The translations under genes and the position numbers were made by a program. From NCBI RefSeq assembly GCF_025215095.1, contig NZ_JALHAP010000064.1, forward strand, positions 1 to 60,190: a stretch of 60,190 nucleotides of DNA, read 5' to 3'. This stretch comes from Dryocola boscaweniae (GTDB taxonomy: Bacteria > Pseudomonadota > Gammaproteobacteria > Enterobacterales > Enterobacteriaceae). The notes under the pieces are model-generated. The model did not search any database. It was not told the DNA's origin and saw only the letters and a program-made list of their open reading frames with translations. Positions 46,681-55,997 of the stretch are shown here, in pieces; position 1 is the stretch's first letter; the number at the start of each line of letters is the position of its first letter.

Positions 46681-47883
46681 TTAATTAAAGACTTTTATCG
46701 ATGGCAGCACTTTTCCCTGGCAGTTAAATAACGCCTGATTTTCACGTGCATTACCTTCTTTCCACGGGTCTTCGGTATATTTCATTCCAGCGGGCGTAGC
46801 CCAGGTATTTCCCGGCACCGCAATCCAGCTCGGCTCCCAGTAAAAAATACCTTTACCACGCTGGTTCGGCACATTAATAACCGCCTGCATTAAATCGTGG
46901 ACATAATCATATTGTCCCTGCACGGTGGCTGGATAACCGCCGTCTTTCTCTTCTTTTTGCTGGAAACTATTTTCCGTGTTATCGCAATCTTCCAGCGTCC
47001 AGGCATAAGCCGCTTCAACCACAATAACGTCTTTGTTATAGCGCTCGCTGATATCATCCATATTGGCTTTTAAGGCGCTAATCGGGCCGTTCCAGTAGGT
47101 GTACATCGACAGGCCAATTACATCGAAGGGCACCTTGCGTTTGGTTATCTCATCAAACCACCAGCGGAAGGTGTCGTTCTTAGTGCCTTCGGCCAGATGC
47201 AGCATGATTTTCACCTGCTCTCCGGACTTGAGGTTTTCTCTCATACCGTTGATGGCGGCGTTCAACAAGCCGGCCAGCCGGTCAAACTCACCGCCGTCCT
47301 GCCCCCAGCTTTTGCCTTCGGGCCACAGCATGCCGCCGTTAATTTCATTACCAATTTGCACCATATCCGGCAGCGCCCCTTCCTGTTTGAAGCGGGCGAT
47401 GATGTCGCGGGTATAGTCATGAATCGCGATTTTTAACTGCGGGTAGTCCATTTTTTGCCAGGCTTTCGGCTTAAACTGTTTACCCGGATCGGTCCAGAAG
47501 TCGCTGTAATGGAAGTCCAGCAGCAACTTCATTCCCTGCGCCTTAGCCCGTTTCGCCAGCGCCAGGGTAACGGCAAGATCGTTCTCCCCGCCGCCGTAGC
47601 TATTGCCCTGCTCATCTTTTGGATCAACCCACAGGCGCAGACGCACGTAGTTCACACCGTTCTCTTTCAGAATGACGAGCGCGTCTTTTTGCTGGTTATT
47701 AGCGTCATAAAATTTACCGCCGTGTTTTTCGACGTCCAGCAGCGTGGAGATGTCCGCCCCTTTGATAAAGTCGGCGGGCATTTTGTCGAAAGCGCGCGTT
47801 TTAAGGCTATCGGCGGCAAACAGGCTGGCGGAAAAACTGCATGCCAGACAAACAGCAAGCACCGTTGGTGTCACTCTTTTCAT
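46681..47883 (-). CDS. ganB: GH53 endo-beta-1,4-galactanase (exported)
   Basis: This 400-residue precursor is an arabinogalactan endo-beta-1,4-galactanase of GH53. It has a signal peptide (cleavage after LFA, about residue 24), so it works in the periplasm or outside. The acid/base glutamate is in QIGNEINGGMLWP, and the nucleophile in VVEAAYAWTLED. The FIKGADISTLLD start of the catalytic domain is diagnostic. AAGGA precedes the ATG at 47883. It lies 4 bp after the second permease gene, coupling it to the transporter. The name ganB follows Bacillus usage. Confidence 0.92.
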   Translation of the reverse strand: MKRVTPTVLAVCLACSFSASLFAADSLKTRAFDKMPADFIKGADISTLLDVEKHGGKFYDANNQQKDALVILKENGVNYVRLRLWVDPKDEQGNSYGGGENDLAVTLALAKRAKAQGMKLLLDFHYSDFWTDPGKQFKPKAWQKMDYPQLKIAIHDYTRDIIARFKQEGALPDMVQIGNEINGGMLWPEGKSWGQDGGEFDRLAGLLNAAINGMRENLKSGEQVKIMLHLAEGTKNDTFRWWFDEITKRKVPFDVIGLSMYTYWNGPISALKANMDDISERYNKDVIVVEAAYAWTLEDCDNTENSFQQKEEKDGGYPATVQGQYDYVHDLMQAVINVPNQRGKGIFYWEPSWIAVPGNTWATPAGMKYTEDPWKEGNARENQALFNCQGKVLPSIKVFN

Positions 47884-47887
47884 GGGA

Positions 47888-48739
47888 TTATCCTTTCGTA
47901 CTGCCAGAGGTGAGGCCGGAAACAAAGTATTTTTGTAATGCCAGATAGAAGACGGCCACCGGCACCGCAATCAGGACTGCGCCTGCGGCATAGGTGGTGT
48001 AGCTGGCGCCCATTTTTTGCGCCACCAGATTATACAGCCCGATGGGCAGCGTGTACTTGTCCGGGGTGCGCAGGATGGTGCTTGAGAGAATGAAATCCCC
48101 CAGCGGGCCGGTAAACGAGAACAGCGCCACCACCGCCACAATCGGCTTTGACAGCGGCATGATTATCTCGATGAATATACGGAAGTTACTGGCTCCGTCC
48201 ATGCGAGCCGACTCGTCCAGATCCTTAGGAATGGCATCGAGATAGCCTTTCATCAGATAAGTGTTCATCGGGATCATGCCGGCAACATAAATCAGCACCA
48301 GCGCAAGATGGCTGTTGATAAGCCCCAGCAGTTGAGACAGAACGAAAATCGCAATCAGCGCCGAAAACTGCGGGATCATCTGCAGCAGCAGGAACAGCAT
48401 CAGGCCGTTTTGCCGCCCTTTAAAGCGAAAGCGTGAGAAGGCATAGGCGGTGAAGCTCACGCTAATCAGCGTCAGGATCATGGTAAGGAAGCTGATTTTC
48501 ATCGAATTCCAGTACCACGTCAGGTAATTGACCTGCCCGTTAAACAAGTCTGCATAGTGCTGAAACGAGAGGTTTTCCGGGATTATCGAGGTGCTCAGCA
48601 GGCTGTTGCCCGCGTTAAGCGATGCCCCTACGGTCCAGATAAGCGGATAGATAATGATTGCCGATACCGCCAGGATAACCATCCAGGAAAGAGAGAGGCG
48701 AATCCATTTATCACGTTTAATGCTTGGTGATTTAGCCAT
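47888..48739 (-). CDS. MalG-like ABC permease for galacto-oligosaccharides
   Basis: This 283-residue inner-membrane protein has six membrane segments and the EAA coupling loop (YLDAIPKDLDESARMDGAS), the contact site for the ATPase. It is MalG/GanQ-like. The ATG at 48739 has a strong AGGGGAG ribosome site; a longer open frame upstream overlaps the partner permease and is unsupported. It lies 10 bp after the MalF-like gene and 4 bp before the galactanase gene. Substrate is inferred from the neighbouring enzymes. Confidence 0.9.
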   Translation of the reverse strand: MAKSPSIKRDKWIRLSLSWMVILAVSAIIIYPLIWTVGASLNAGNSLLSTSIIPENLSFQHYADLFNGQVNYLTWYWNSMKISFLTMILTLISVSFTAYAFSRFRFKGRQNGLMLFLLLQMIPQFSALIAIFVLSQLLGLINSHLALVLIYVAGMIPMNTYLMKGYLDAIPKDLDESARMDGASNFRIFIEIIMPLSKPIVAVVALFSFTGPLGDFILSSTILRTPDKYTLPIGLYNLVAQKMGASYTTYAAGAVLIAVPVAVFYLALQKYFVSGLTSGSTKG

Positions 48740-48749
48740 AATTCTCCCC

Positions 48750-50057
48750 TTATGCCATGTCATCATTTTTGAATGATTTCGTGGCGCGGAACTGCCACAA
48801 CGCCAGGCCAACCACGAAGATCGACAGCAGGATGGTGATAGTTGCCGCAATGGCATATTGCGAAGATGACATCGTCAGCTTGTAGATCCACGAGACCAGG
48901 ATGTCAGTGCCGCCTGCGTTCGATCCCACCACGGCCGGACCACCGTTGTTAAACAGATATATGATATTGAAATTATTAAAGTTAAATGTGTACTGCGTGA
49001 TGATGATTGGCGCAATGGAGTAGAGCACCAGCGGCAGCGTAATAGTCCGCAGCTTCGTCCCGGTACTGGCACCGTCCATGGTGGCCGCCTCGTAGAGATC
49101 GTCAGGAATAGCCTGCAGTACACCGGTTGTCATCGCAAAGACAAACGGGAAGCCCAGCCAGGTTTGCATCAGGATTAGCGCAGTTTTGGTCCAGAACGGA
49201 TCGGTCATCCACGCTTTCGGGCTGATGTTAAAGAAGGCCAGAATCGCATTATTGATAACCCCAAAGGTGTCATTAAACATCCCGGCGAATACGAGGATGG
49301 TCACGAAACCCGGAACCGCCCACGGCAGGATGAAGATGGTTCGAATCAGCGGCTTAAAGCGCAGATCTTTCTGATTAACCAGAATCGCCAGCATTACGCC
49401 AACGGTGCATTGCAGCGTTGTGGCAAGCAAGGTCCAGACCACCGTCCATTGCAGGACGTCAAAGAAGGTCGAGCGCCAGATAGACAGGGTGAAAATATTG
49501 ACGAAGTTTTTAAACCCCACCCAGTCCACAAGCTTAGCGGGCGGCGTGTGGTAGAGGTTGTAGTTGGTAAAGGCGATGGCAAAACCGAACAGGATGGGGA
49601 AGATAACCACGAACACCAGCAAAATAAAGCCGGGAGTTATCATCAAATAAGGAAACCCTTCGCTCAGCAACAGTTGATACTGTTTGCGCACGCTGTTGAG
49701 CTGCTCGCCGTCGTCGCGCTTTTTACCGTTAATCCACGCGTCGCGCAGCGACAGATAATATACGCTGACGCCAAAGCCCATAATCAGCAGGCTGATGATG
49801 CCTTCCGCCAGTAAAAAGATTGAGTTATCTCGCGGCACTTCTTCACCAAGCGTATACAGCCCCCACAGGCCCTCACGCAGGAAATCAGTAAAAATGCCCA
49901 TAAAGCTGCTCAGCAGCACCAGGAAGACTCCCCCTTTCAGCCACTGGCGGTGATAAAACTGACCAAACCCCGGCACGATAGCCAATAACAGGCCACACCA
50001 GGCGTGGCGGCCTGCGCTACGCGCTTTCGCAATATTTCCGCTGGGACTGATAATCAC
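48750..50057 (-). CDS. MalF-like ABC permease for galacto-oligosaccharides
   Basis: This 435-residue permease has an extended N-terminal part with two or three extra hydrophobic segments, then the usual six, and the EAA loop (VLQAIPDDLYEAATMDGAS). It matches GanP/MalF-type subunits. The start is a GTG at 50057, with GGAG six bases upstream. An ATG two bases further upstream is out of frame. It follows the binding-protein gene by 56 bp holding a hairpin, which is the usual way to keep binding protein in excess over permease. Confidence 0.88.
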   Translation of the reverse strand: MIISPSGNIAKARSAGRHAWCGLLLAIVPGFGQFYHRQWLKGGVFLVLLSSFMGIFTDFLREGLWGLYTLGEEVPRDNSIFLLAEGIISLLIMGFGVSVYYLSLRDAWINGKKRDDGEQLNSVRKQYQLLLSEGFPYLMITPGFILLVFVVIFPILFGFAIAFTNYNLYHTPPAKLVDWVGFKNFVNIFTLSIWRSTFFDVLQWTVVWTLLATTLQCTVGVMLAILVNQKDLRFKPLIRTIFILPWAVPGFVTILVFAGMFNDTFGVINNAILAFFNISPKAWMTDPFWTKTALILMQTWLGFPFVFAMTTGVLQAIPDDLYEAATMDGASTGTKLRTITLPLVLYSIAPIIITQYTFNFNNFNIIYLFNNGGPAVVGSNAGGTDILVSWIYKLTMSSSQYAIAATITILLSIFVVGLALWQFRATKSFKNDDMA

Positions 50058-50073
50058 ACATGACTCCTTCTGA

Positions 50074-50099
50074 AAACGGGAGGCCTCCCTCCCATTTTG
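50074..50099 (-). terminator. Attenuating hairpin after the binding-protein gene
   Basis: On the minus strand AAAATGGGAGG pairs with CCTCCCGTTTT around a GAGG loop, in the gap between the binding-protein and first permease genes. The short T run suggests partial termination or protection of the upstream message. Confidence 0.55.
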
Positions 50100-50113
50100 T
50101 TACTACAAAGCGA

Positions 50114-51346
50114 TTACTGATTGCTGGCCTGCATGGCTTCGATTTGCATTTTGATTTGCTTTTCTGCGCTGTCGAGCGCGGCCTTCGGCTCCTGTTTGCC
50201 GGTCAGGCTTAGCTCCAGCGCGGCGTTGGTCGGCCCCCACACTTCACCCATTTCCGGAATACCGGGCATCGGTGTCGCACGGGCAGACTGCACGGCAACC
50301 GCGCTTGCCTTCTCGTCATTTTTAATCATCGGCTCGTCAATCATGGCCGTCATCGGCGGGATTTCACGGGTAGAGATGTAACGCGTTTTCACATACTGAG
50401 GCTGGTTGATGAACTCAATAAACTGCTGCGACAGTGCCTTATCTTTGCTCCAGGTCGAGACCACATACCCTTTCACGCCGAGGAAAGAGCTCATCGGCTT
50501 GCCATCCGGCAGCAGCGGTAATGGCGCAACGCCAAAGTTAATTCCGGCTGCTTCATAGGGCTGGAACGCCCACGGGCCGTTAATCACCGCCGCCGCTTTT
50601 TTCTCGGTAAACAGCGAGTCGATGGCGTTCAGGCCGTTATCGCCAACGATCCCCGCTGGGAAAACTTTCTCGCTATAGAACTTTTTCAGGAAGGTGACGG
50701 CTTCTACTGCGCCGGGCTTGTTAAGGCCCACATCCTGCGCGTTTAAGCCGCCTTTACCGTTGTCGCCAAAGATGTAGCCGCCCATTGGGCCGATTGCGCC
50801 CCAGCTATAGTAAATCTGGTCAAACTTGGCCAGAAGACCGTATTTATCCTGCTCACGTTGTTTTTTCGAGTAATCGAACCACTCCTGCAGGGTGTTGAGC
50901 GGCTTGTCGATGAGGTCTTTGTTATAGATAAGCACCAGCGTCTCAACGGCTTTCGGCAAGCCGTACTGAGCGTTATCCATATTGAATGCGCGAACCGAGG
51001 CCGGCGTGAAAGCGTCAAGCTTTTTCTGGTCCAGATTCAGGGGGGCCAGCAGCCCTTGCACAACGGCACCGCCAAGCTGATCATTAGGAATCACCAGCAC
51101 GTCCGGCCCGATGCCCGCCGGGCCATCAAGCCTCAGCTTTTCCAGTTGCTGCGCGTAAGGCATTTCCTGCACGTTGACCTTAACGTTGTACTGTTTTTCA
51201 AAGTCGCTAACGGCATCTTTGATGCCCGGGGATTTTTTGATGTCTTCCCACACATTAAGCTGCTGCGCGCCGTGAGCGGACAGACTAAAAAGCTGTCCAC
51301 CGGCCAGGGTTGAGAAGATTAGTGCAGTAAGGATGTTCTTTTTCAT
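50114..51346 (-). CDS. Periplasmic sugar-binding protein (MalE-like) of the galactan importer
   Basis: This 410-residue precursor is a MalE-family solute-binding protein. It has a signal peptide (cleavage after AHG/AQQ, about residue 26), the LNVWEDIKKSPG start of the mature fold, and INGPWAFQPYEAAGINFGVAPLPLL, which is the hinge-region segment shared with MalE. The ATG at 51346 (MKKNILTALIF) is chosen; the frame extends 30 codons upstream without a ribosome site. It is the first gene of the minus-strand operon (binding protein, two permeases, galactanase, beta-galactosidase). The divergent ATPase gene lies 358 bp away. Confidence 0.92.
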   Translation of the reverse strand: MKKNILTALIFSTLAGGQLFSLSAHGAQQLNVWEDIKKSPGIKDAVSDFEKQYNVKVNVQEMPYAQQLEKLRLDGPAGIGPDVLVIPNDQLGGAVVQGLLAPLNLDQKKLDAFTPASVRAFNMDNAQYGLPKAVETLVLIYNKDLIDKPLNTLQEWFDYSKKQREQDKYGLLAKFDQIYYSWGAIGPMGGYIFGDNGKGGLNAQDVGLNKPGAVEAVTFLKKFYSEKVFPAGIVGDNGLNAIDSLFTEKKAAAVINGPWAFQPYEAAGINFGVAPLPLLPDGKPMSSFLGVKGYVVSTWSKDKALSQQFIEFINQPQYVKTRYISTREIPPMTAMIDEPMIKNDEKASAVAVQSARATPMPGIPEMGEVWGPTNAALELSLTGKQEPKAALDSAEKQIKMQIEAMQASNQ

Positions 51347-51467
51347 TATCAATCTCATGTGAAGGTATAACAATTTAGTGATTTTAATGGTTTCTTTTTT
51401 GCGGATCTGTGGGCATAAATCGTGATAACAAGGCACTCACCTGCTGCACTGCACAGCGTTTCGCATT

Positions 51468-51483
51468 TGTTATACGCTACACT
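51468..51483. promoter_or_regulatory. Possible second operator of the galactan regulator
   Basis: TGTTATACGCTACACT shares its left half (TGTTATACG) with the operator at 51624-51639, in the same orientation and about 156 bp away. The right half is degenerate. It lies near the binding-protein start. Confidence 0.45.
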
Positions 51484-51623
51484 TGATGGTGATTTAACAC
51501 GATATAAAACTGCTAGTTGTGTGATCCTCTTTGCAGAAATGAAACATACCTGTAGGGCGCTAATAGGCTGAAAGTTATAGTCGCACCATGAATTAAATGC
51601 TGTTGAGCATTCACTGACTGAAT

Positions 51624-51639
51624 TGTTATACGTAATACA
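51624..51639. promoter_or_regulatory. Operator of the galactan regulator before the ATPase gene
   Basis: TGTTATACGTAATACA is a near-perfect 16-bp palindrome (TGTnnTACGTAnnACA) with only the inner A/T pairs swapped. It shares ACGTAATACA with both operators of the porin promoter. The rest of 51347-51704 is AT-rich promoter DNA without a gene; a weak CRP-like half site (TGTGATCC) lies near 51518. Confidence 0.65.
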
Positions 51640-51704
51640 CAAATAGCATCAGCCCCCGTCAAATCCCAACGGCAAACAACGGCTAATTACTTCGAGGAAC
51701 GTTG

Positions 51705-52814
51705 ATGTCCAATATCAGACTTAGAAATGTCACCAAGCGATTCGGCAAAACCGAGACGCTGCATAATGTTAACCTTGACATTGAAGACGGTGAATTTGCG
51801 GTATTTGTCGGCCCGTCCGGCTGCGGTAAATCTACGCTGCTGCGCATGATTGCGGGTCTGGAAGAAGTAAGCGACGGCGAAGTGCTGATTGGCGATGAGG
51901 TGATGAACGACGTTGCGCCCGCGCACCGCGGCGTGGCGATGGTGTTTCAGTCCTATGCGCTCTACCCGCACATGACGGTCGCGGAAAATATGGGCTACGG
52001 CCTGAAGGTTAATAAAGTGCCGAAAGACGAGATCCGCCATCAGGTGGAGATGGTGGCGAAAACCCTGCAGCTTTCTCATCTGCTCGACCGTAAACCAAAG
52101 CAACTTTCCGGCGGCCAGCGTCAGCGCGTGGCGATTGGCCGCGCCATCGTGCGTAATCCGCAGGTGTTTATGTTTGATGAACCGCTCTCAAACCTGGATG
52201 CCGAACTGCGCGTGGATATGCGTCTGCATATCGCCAAACTGCATCAGGAAATGAAAGTCACCATGGTGTATGTGACTCATGACCAGATCGAGGCGATGAC
52301 GCTTGCGGATAAAATCGTGGTGATGAACTACGGTAAGGTCGAGCAAATCGGCGCGCCGATGAGCCTTTACTACAATCCGGTGAATAAATTTGTGGCGGGT
52401 TTTATTGGCTCACCAAAAATGAACTTCCTGCCGGTTACCGTTATGGCCTGGCAGCCTGGTGAACTCACCGTTAGCATGGCGCAAAACCAGACGTTAACGC
52501 TTGCACTTGATACCACCCCGCTCCAGCCAGGTGACAGCATCACCCTGGGTATCCGCCCCGAGCATTTATCCACCAACGTTACCAACGGTACGGCGCTGGA
52601 ATTCAACTGTGAGGTTGTGGAGCGGCTGGGTAATAACACCTATCTGTTCGGGCAATGCTACGGACACGATAACGTTAAAATTCTGCTGCCCGGCGATGTT
52701 CAGTTCAAACCGTGGCAGAAAATCAGCGTGGCGTTTGACTCGAAGCACTGCATGGTTTTTGATGAAAATGACCTGCGTATTAACAGCGCGATCCCCTTCC
52801 CCGCCAGCCAGTAA
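51705..52814 (+). CDS. MalK/UgpC-like ABC ATPase for the galactan importer
   Basis: This 369-residue ATPase has Walker A GPSGCGKST, the signature LSGGQRQR, Walker B FMFDEPLSNLD and the H-loop VTHDQ, followed by a C-terminal TOBE-type regulatory domain (IGIRPEHL-type segment). It is MalK-like and should power the adjacent permeases. The ATG at 51705 with GAGG upstream is used; a TTG one codon earlier is less likely. It is transcribed divergently from the binding protein and permeases, from a shared control region, and ends at its own terminator. Confidence 0.92.
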   Translation: MSNIRLRNVTKRFGKTETLHNVNLDIEDGEFAVFVGPSGCGKSTLLRMIAGLEEVSDGEVLIGDEVMNDVAPAHRGVAMVFQSYALYPHMTVAENMGYGLKVNKVPKDEIRHQVEMVAKTLQLSHLLDRKPKQLSGGQRQRVAIGRAIVRNPQVFMFDEPLSNLDAELRVDMRLHIAKLHQEMKVTMVYVTHDQIEAMTLADKIVVMNYGKVEQIGAPMSLYYNPVNKFVAGFIGSPKMNFLPVTVMAWQPGELTVSMAQNQTLTLALDTTPLQPGDSITLGIRPEHLSTNVTNGTALEFNCEVVERLGNNTYLFGQCYGHDNVKILLPGDVQFKPWQKISVAFDSKHCMVFDENDLRINSAIPFPASQ

Positions 52815-52818
52815 ATAT

Positions 52819-52848
52819 AGCGCTCCCGGTAAACGGGAGCGCTTGTTT
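52819..52848 (+). terminator. Terminator of the ABC ATPase gene
   Basis: A perfect 9-bp stem (AGCGCTCCC / GGGAGCGCT) is followed by TGTTTTT just past the stop. Confidence 0.88.
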
Positions 52849-53348
52849 TTCCCGACATCTTTCTTTTAGGGCGAAGCCAGAAGCAACTTAACCTCGCACC
52901 AACCTGCTTAAGCGGTATCAACCGGTGAGTTAGTCTTTCTGCATAATTATCTGAGTATATATCGTTGTCTTAGCTGGGTTCCGTGATGTCATAGAACCTG
53001 CACGTTCGGCAATCAGCACAATTTCTCCTCCTTCCTCGGGCCAATCCGGAGATAGGGCCTTTTACACCTGCTCCACAGGTTAATACGATATTTAATTATC
53101 TTCACCAGCAACTAGATAAACCATGCGAAGCCGATAACCATACCGATGAGCAAAGATCGCTCCAGGCAATAACAACGACAAACCCCATCCAGGATAGTTT
53201 AATTAATTTAAACAGTTGGAATGTTCAGTTTCAAAAGAGCTGGCGTTGATGCTGTTGACATAAGCCAGACTGTAATGATGACCGGAAGAACAAACAGAAA
53301 AAAGCCGTTTATGCAGCCTTTTCGGCGTTATCAACGCGCCAGGATAAC
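52849..53348. other. Gene-free spacer with a possible coding remnant
   Basis: About 500 bp between the ATPase gene and melR contain no intact gene. On the minus strand around 53115-53215 short hydrophobic stretches appear in two frames (LIKLSWMGFVVVIAW, then LLIGMVIGFAWFI), as expected of a frameshifted membrane-protein remnant. A weak hairpin at about 53304-53327 with T residues on the minus strand may terminate melR. Confidence 0.4.
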
Positions 53349-54281
53349 TCACACCGGCTTTATCTGCCGCCGCTGCTGGCTCAGTTTGCGATATTGCTGA
53401 GGCGACATGCCGACATATTTAGCGAACGTGCTGTAAAAACGGCTGCTGGAGCGGAATCCGGCGATGAGAGCAACATCAAGGATGGTCTTGTCAGTATCGC
53501 TCAGCAGGGCGCGAACGTGATTGATGCGCATCGCCGTAATGTATTGCTTCATGGTCAACTGCATCACCCGCTGGAAAATGCCCATCGCATAGTTGGCGTT
53601 GAGCTTCACATGTTCTGCGACATCGTTGATCGTCAGCGCCTGATCGTAGTTATCGGCAATAAATCCCAGCATCTGGCTGACGTAAAACTGCGCATGGCGC
53701 GAGACGCTGTTTTTATGCGTGCGGGAGGTTTTGTTAACCAGAATGGGCTGCCAGCCAGAAAGACTAAAGCGTTTAAGCATCAGGCCGATTTCATCCATTG
53801 CGAGCTGGCGAATTTGCTCATCCGGATTGCTCAACTCCTGCTGCCAGCGCTGAACTTCGAAGGTGCTAAGTTGCTGGGTGGCCAGCGATTTTATAACCAT
53901 CCCGTGAGTGACGTGGTTTATCAAATCCCGGTCAAGCGGCCAGGAGAGAAACAGGTGCATCGGTAGATTGAAAATCGCCATAAGCTGGCAGTCGCCAGGG
54001 CTTGTAAGCTGATGCGGAGTACAGGCCCAGAACAGCGTGATGTGCCCCTGTTTTATCTGCACGACTTCGTTGTTGATCAGATATTCCACGTCGCCATCGA
54101 ACGGAACGTTGACTTCCACCTGCCCATGCCAGTGGCTGGCGGGCATGCTGTGCGGCGGACGCAGCTCGATTTCCATCCGCTGATATTCCGAGTACAGCGA
54201 CAGCGGACTGCGGGTCTGCTTTTCGTCGCTGCTGCACATGTACGGGTCGGACGGAAGAGAAGATGCCGGCAGCGTATTCAT
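53349..54281 (-). CDS. melR: AraC-family melibiose regulator MelR
   Basis: MelR activates melAB in response to melibiose, together with CRP, and represses its own promoter. The 310-residue protein has an N-terminal cupin-like sensing domain (SHWHGQVEVNVPFDGDVEYLIN in the first third) and a C-terminal AraC double helix-turn-helix (LTINDVAEHVKLNANYAMGIF, and DVALIAGFRSSSRFYSTF). It is very close to E. coli MelR, with a slightly longer N terminus. It is divergent from melA over 268 bp, the E. coli arrangement, where MelR and CRP sites are expected. I could not place them reliably by eye. Confidence 0.95.
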   Translation of the reverse strand: MNTLPASSLPSDPYMCSSDEKQTRSPLSLYSEYQRMEIELRPPHSMPASHWHGQVEVNVPFDGDVEYLINNEVVQIKQGHITLFWACTPHQLTSPGDCQLMAIFNLPMHLFLSWPLDRDLINHVTHGMVIKSLATQQLSTFEVQRWQQELSNPDEQIRQLAMDEIGLMLKRFSLSGWQPILVNKTSRTHKNSVSRHAQFYVSQMLGFIADNYDQALTINDVAEHVKLNANYAMGIFQRVMQLTMKQYITAMRINHVRALLSDTDKTILDVALIAGFRSSSRFYSTFAKYVGMSPQQYRKLSQQRRQIKPV

Positions 54282-54549
54282 AGTTACTCCATTTCCTGAA
54301 TTATCAGAATCCTGCTCTTCTCCTTAAAGCAGGTGCGGGAATGCGGGCACAAAACCAACCTTTATTATTGATAGTAGCCTGGCTGTCAGGCCAGATACTC
54401 TGCTTTTCACGTTATTTTGTCCCAAAAACTCAGATCGCCTGTTAGCCAGCATAGGATCAGAGTTTATGGGAATAGTCATCAGGGAAGACGGAGGTTTTCA
54501 TCAGGGCGGCGTGCCACTATCACCTTGTTCAACAACCTTCTGGAGAGTC

Positions 54550-55905
54550 ATGATGTCTGCACCCAAAATTACTTTTATCGGCGCCGGTTCGACGATTTTC
54601 GTAAAGAATATTCTCGGCGATGTTTTTCACCGCGAGGCGCTGAAATCGGCGCATATCGCCTTGATGGATATCGACGCTACTCGTCTTGAAGAGTCACATA
54701 TCGTCGTGCGCAAGCTGATGGATTCCGCGGGAGCATCCGGCCATATTACCTGCCATACCGACCAGAAAACCGCGTTGCAGGATGCAGACTTCGTGGTGGT
54801 TGCCTTCCAGATTGGCGGCTATGTGCCGTGCACCGTCACTGATTTTGAAGTCTGTAAGCGTCACGGCCTTGAGCAGACTATCGCCGATACGCTCGGCCCA
54901 GGCGGTATTATGCGTGCGCTGCGTACCATCCCGCATCTGTGGCAGATTTGTGAAGATATGACCGAGGTCTGCCCGAACGCTACGATGCTTAACTACGTTA
55001 ACCCGATGGCGATGAATACCTGGGCGATGTATGCCCGTTACCCGCATATCAGGCAGATAGGCCTGTGCCACTCCGTACAGGGAACGGCTGAAGAACTGGC
55101 GCACGACCTGAATATCGATCCCGCTTCCCTGCGCTACCGCTGTGCCGGAATCAACCACATGGCGTTCTATCTTGAACTGGAGCGTAAAACGGCCGACGGC
55201 ACCTATGTGAACCTCTATCCGGAGCTGCTGGCGGCGTATGAATCCGGACAGGCGCCGCAGCCGAACATTCACGGCAATGCACGTTGTCAGAACATCGTGC
55301 GTTACGAGATGTTTAAAAAGCTGGGTTATTTCGTAACGGAATCCTCGGAGCATTTTGCTGAATACACGCCGTGGTTTATCAAACCGGGGCGTGAAGATCT
55401 GATTGAGCGCTATAAGGTCCCGCTGGATGAGTATCCGAAACGCTGCGTGGAGCAACTGGCTAACTGGCATAAAGAGCTGGAGGAGTACAAAACCGCAGAT
55501 CGAATTGATATTAAACCGTCGCGGGAATACGCCAGCACCATCATGAATGCCATCTGGACAGGCGAGCCAAGCGTAATTTATGGCAACGTTCGTAACGATG
55601 CGCTGATCGATAACCTGCCGCAGGGCAGTTGCGTGGAAGTGGCCTGCCTGGTCGATGCGAACGGCATTCAGCCGACGAAGGTGGGAACGCTCCCTTCGCA
55701 CCTGGCGGCGATGATGCAAACCAATATCAATGTGCAGACGCTGCTTACCGAAGCCATCCTGACGGAAAACCGCGACCGCGTTTATCACGCGGCGATGATG
55801 GACCCTCACACGGCCGCCGTGCTGGGCATTGAGGAGATTTATGCCCTGGTAGACGACCTGATTGCCGCGCATGGCGACTGGCTACCGGCCTGGCTCCATC
55901 GCTAA
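54550..55905 (+). CDS. melA: Alpha-galactosidase MelA (GH4)
   Basis: MelA hydrolyses melibiose to galactose and glucose in the cytoplasm, using NAD+ and Mn2+. The ATG at 54550 gives 451 residues ([17 protein letters not shown]), the E. coli form, with GGAGAG upstream; a longer open frame starting at 54466 is unlikely. The Rossmann motif ITFIGAGS, the metal-ligand cysteine in GLCHSVQG and the histidine in GINHMAFY are visible. It is nearly identical to E. coli MelA and shows no lesion. A hairpin (ACGCCGG / CCGGCGT, 55914-55938) separates it from melB. Confidence 0.97.
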   Translation: MMSAPKITFIGAGSTIFVKNILGDVFHREALKSAHIALMDIDATRLEESHIVVRKLMDSAGASGHITCHTDQKTALQDADFVVVAFQIGGYVPCTVTDFEVCKRHGLEQTIADTLGPGGIMRALRTIPHLWQICEDMTEVCPNATMLNYVNPMAMNTWAMYARYPHIRQIGLCHSVQGTAEELAHDLNIDPASLRYRCAGINHMAFYLELERKTADGTYVNLYPELLAAYESGQAPQPNIHGNARCQNIVRYEMFKKLGYFVTESSEHFAEYTPWFIKPGREDLIERYKVPLDEYPKRCVEQLANWHKELEEYKTADRIDIKPSREYASTIMNAIWTGEPSVIYGNVRNDALIDNLPQGSCVEVACLVDANGIQPTKVGTLPSHLAAMMQTNINVQTLLTEAILTENRDRVYHAAMMDPHTAAVLGIEEIYALVDDLIAAHGDWLPAWLHR

Positions 55906-55997
55906 TACTCTACAACGCCGGGCTGCGAGTCCGGCGTTTAACCTCTTACGTTTCCCATTACAGAAGGCGGGCGCTGGCAACAGCGACCCGGTACCCT

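Noticed and set aside
50057..50060. ATG start for the MalF-like permease just upstream of the GTG
   Set aside because: That ATG is out of frame with the permease; the in-frame GTG has well spaced GGAG.
54694..55872. Long open frame (392 codons) antisense to melA
   Set aside because: It is fully inside a gene with strong codon bias; long antisense frames are a side effect. No ribosome site or known domain.
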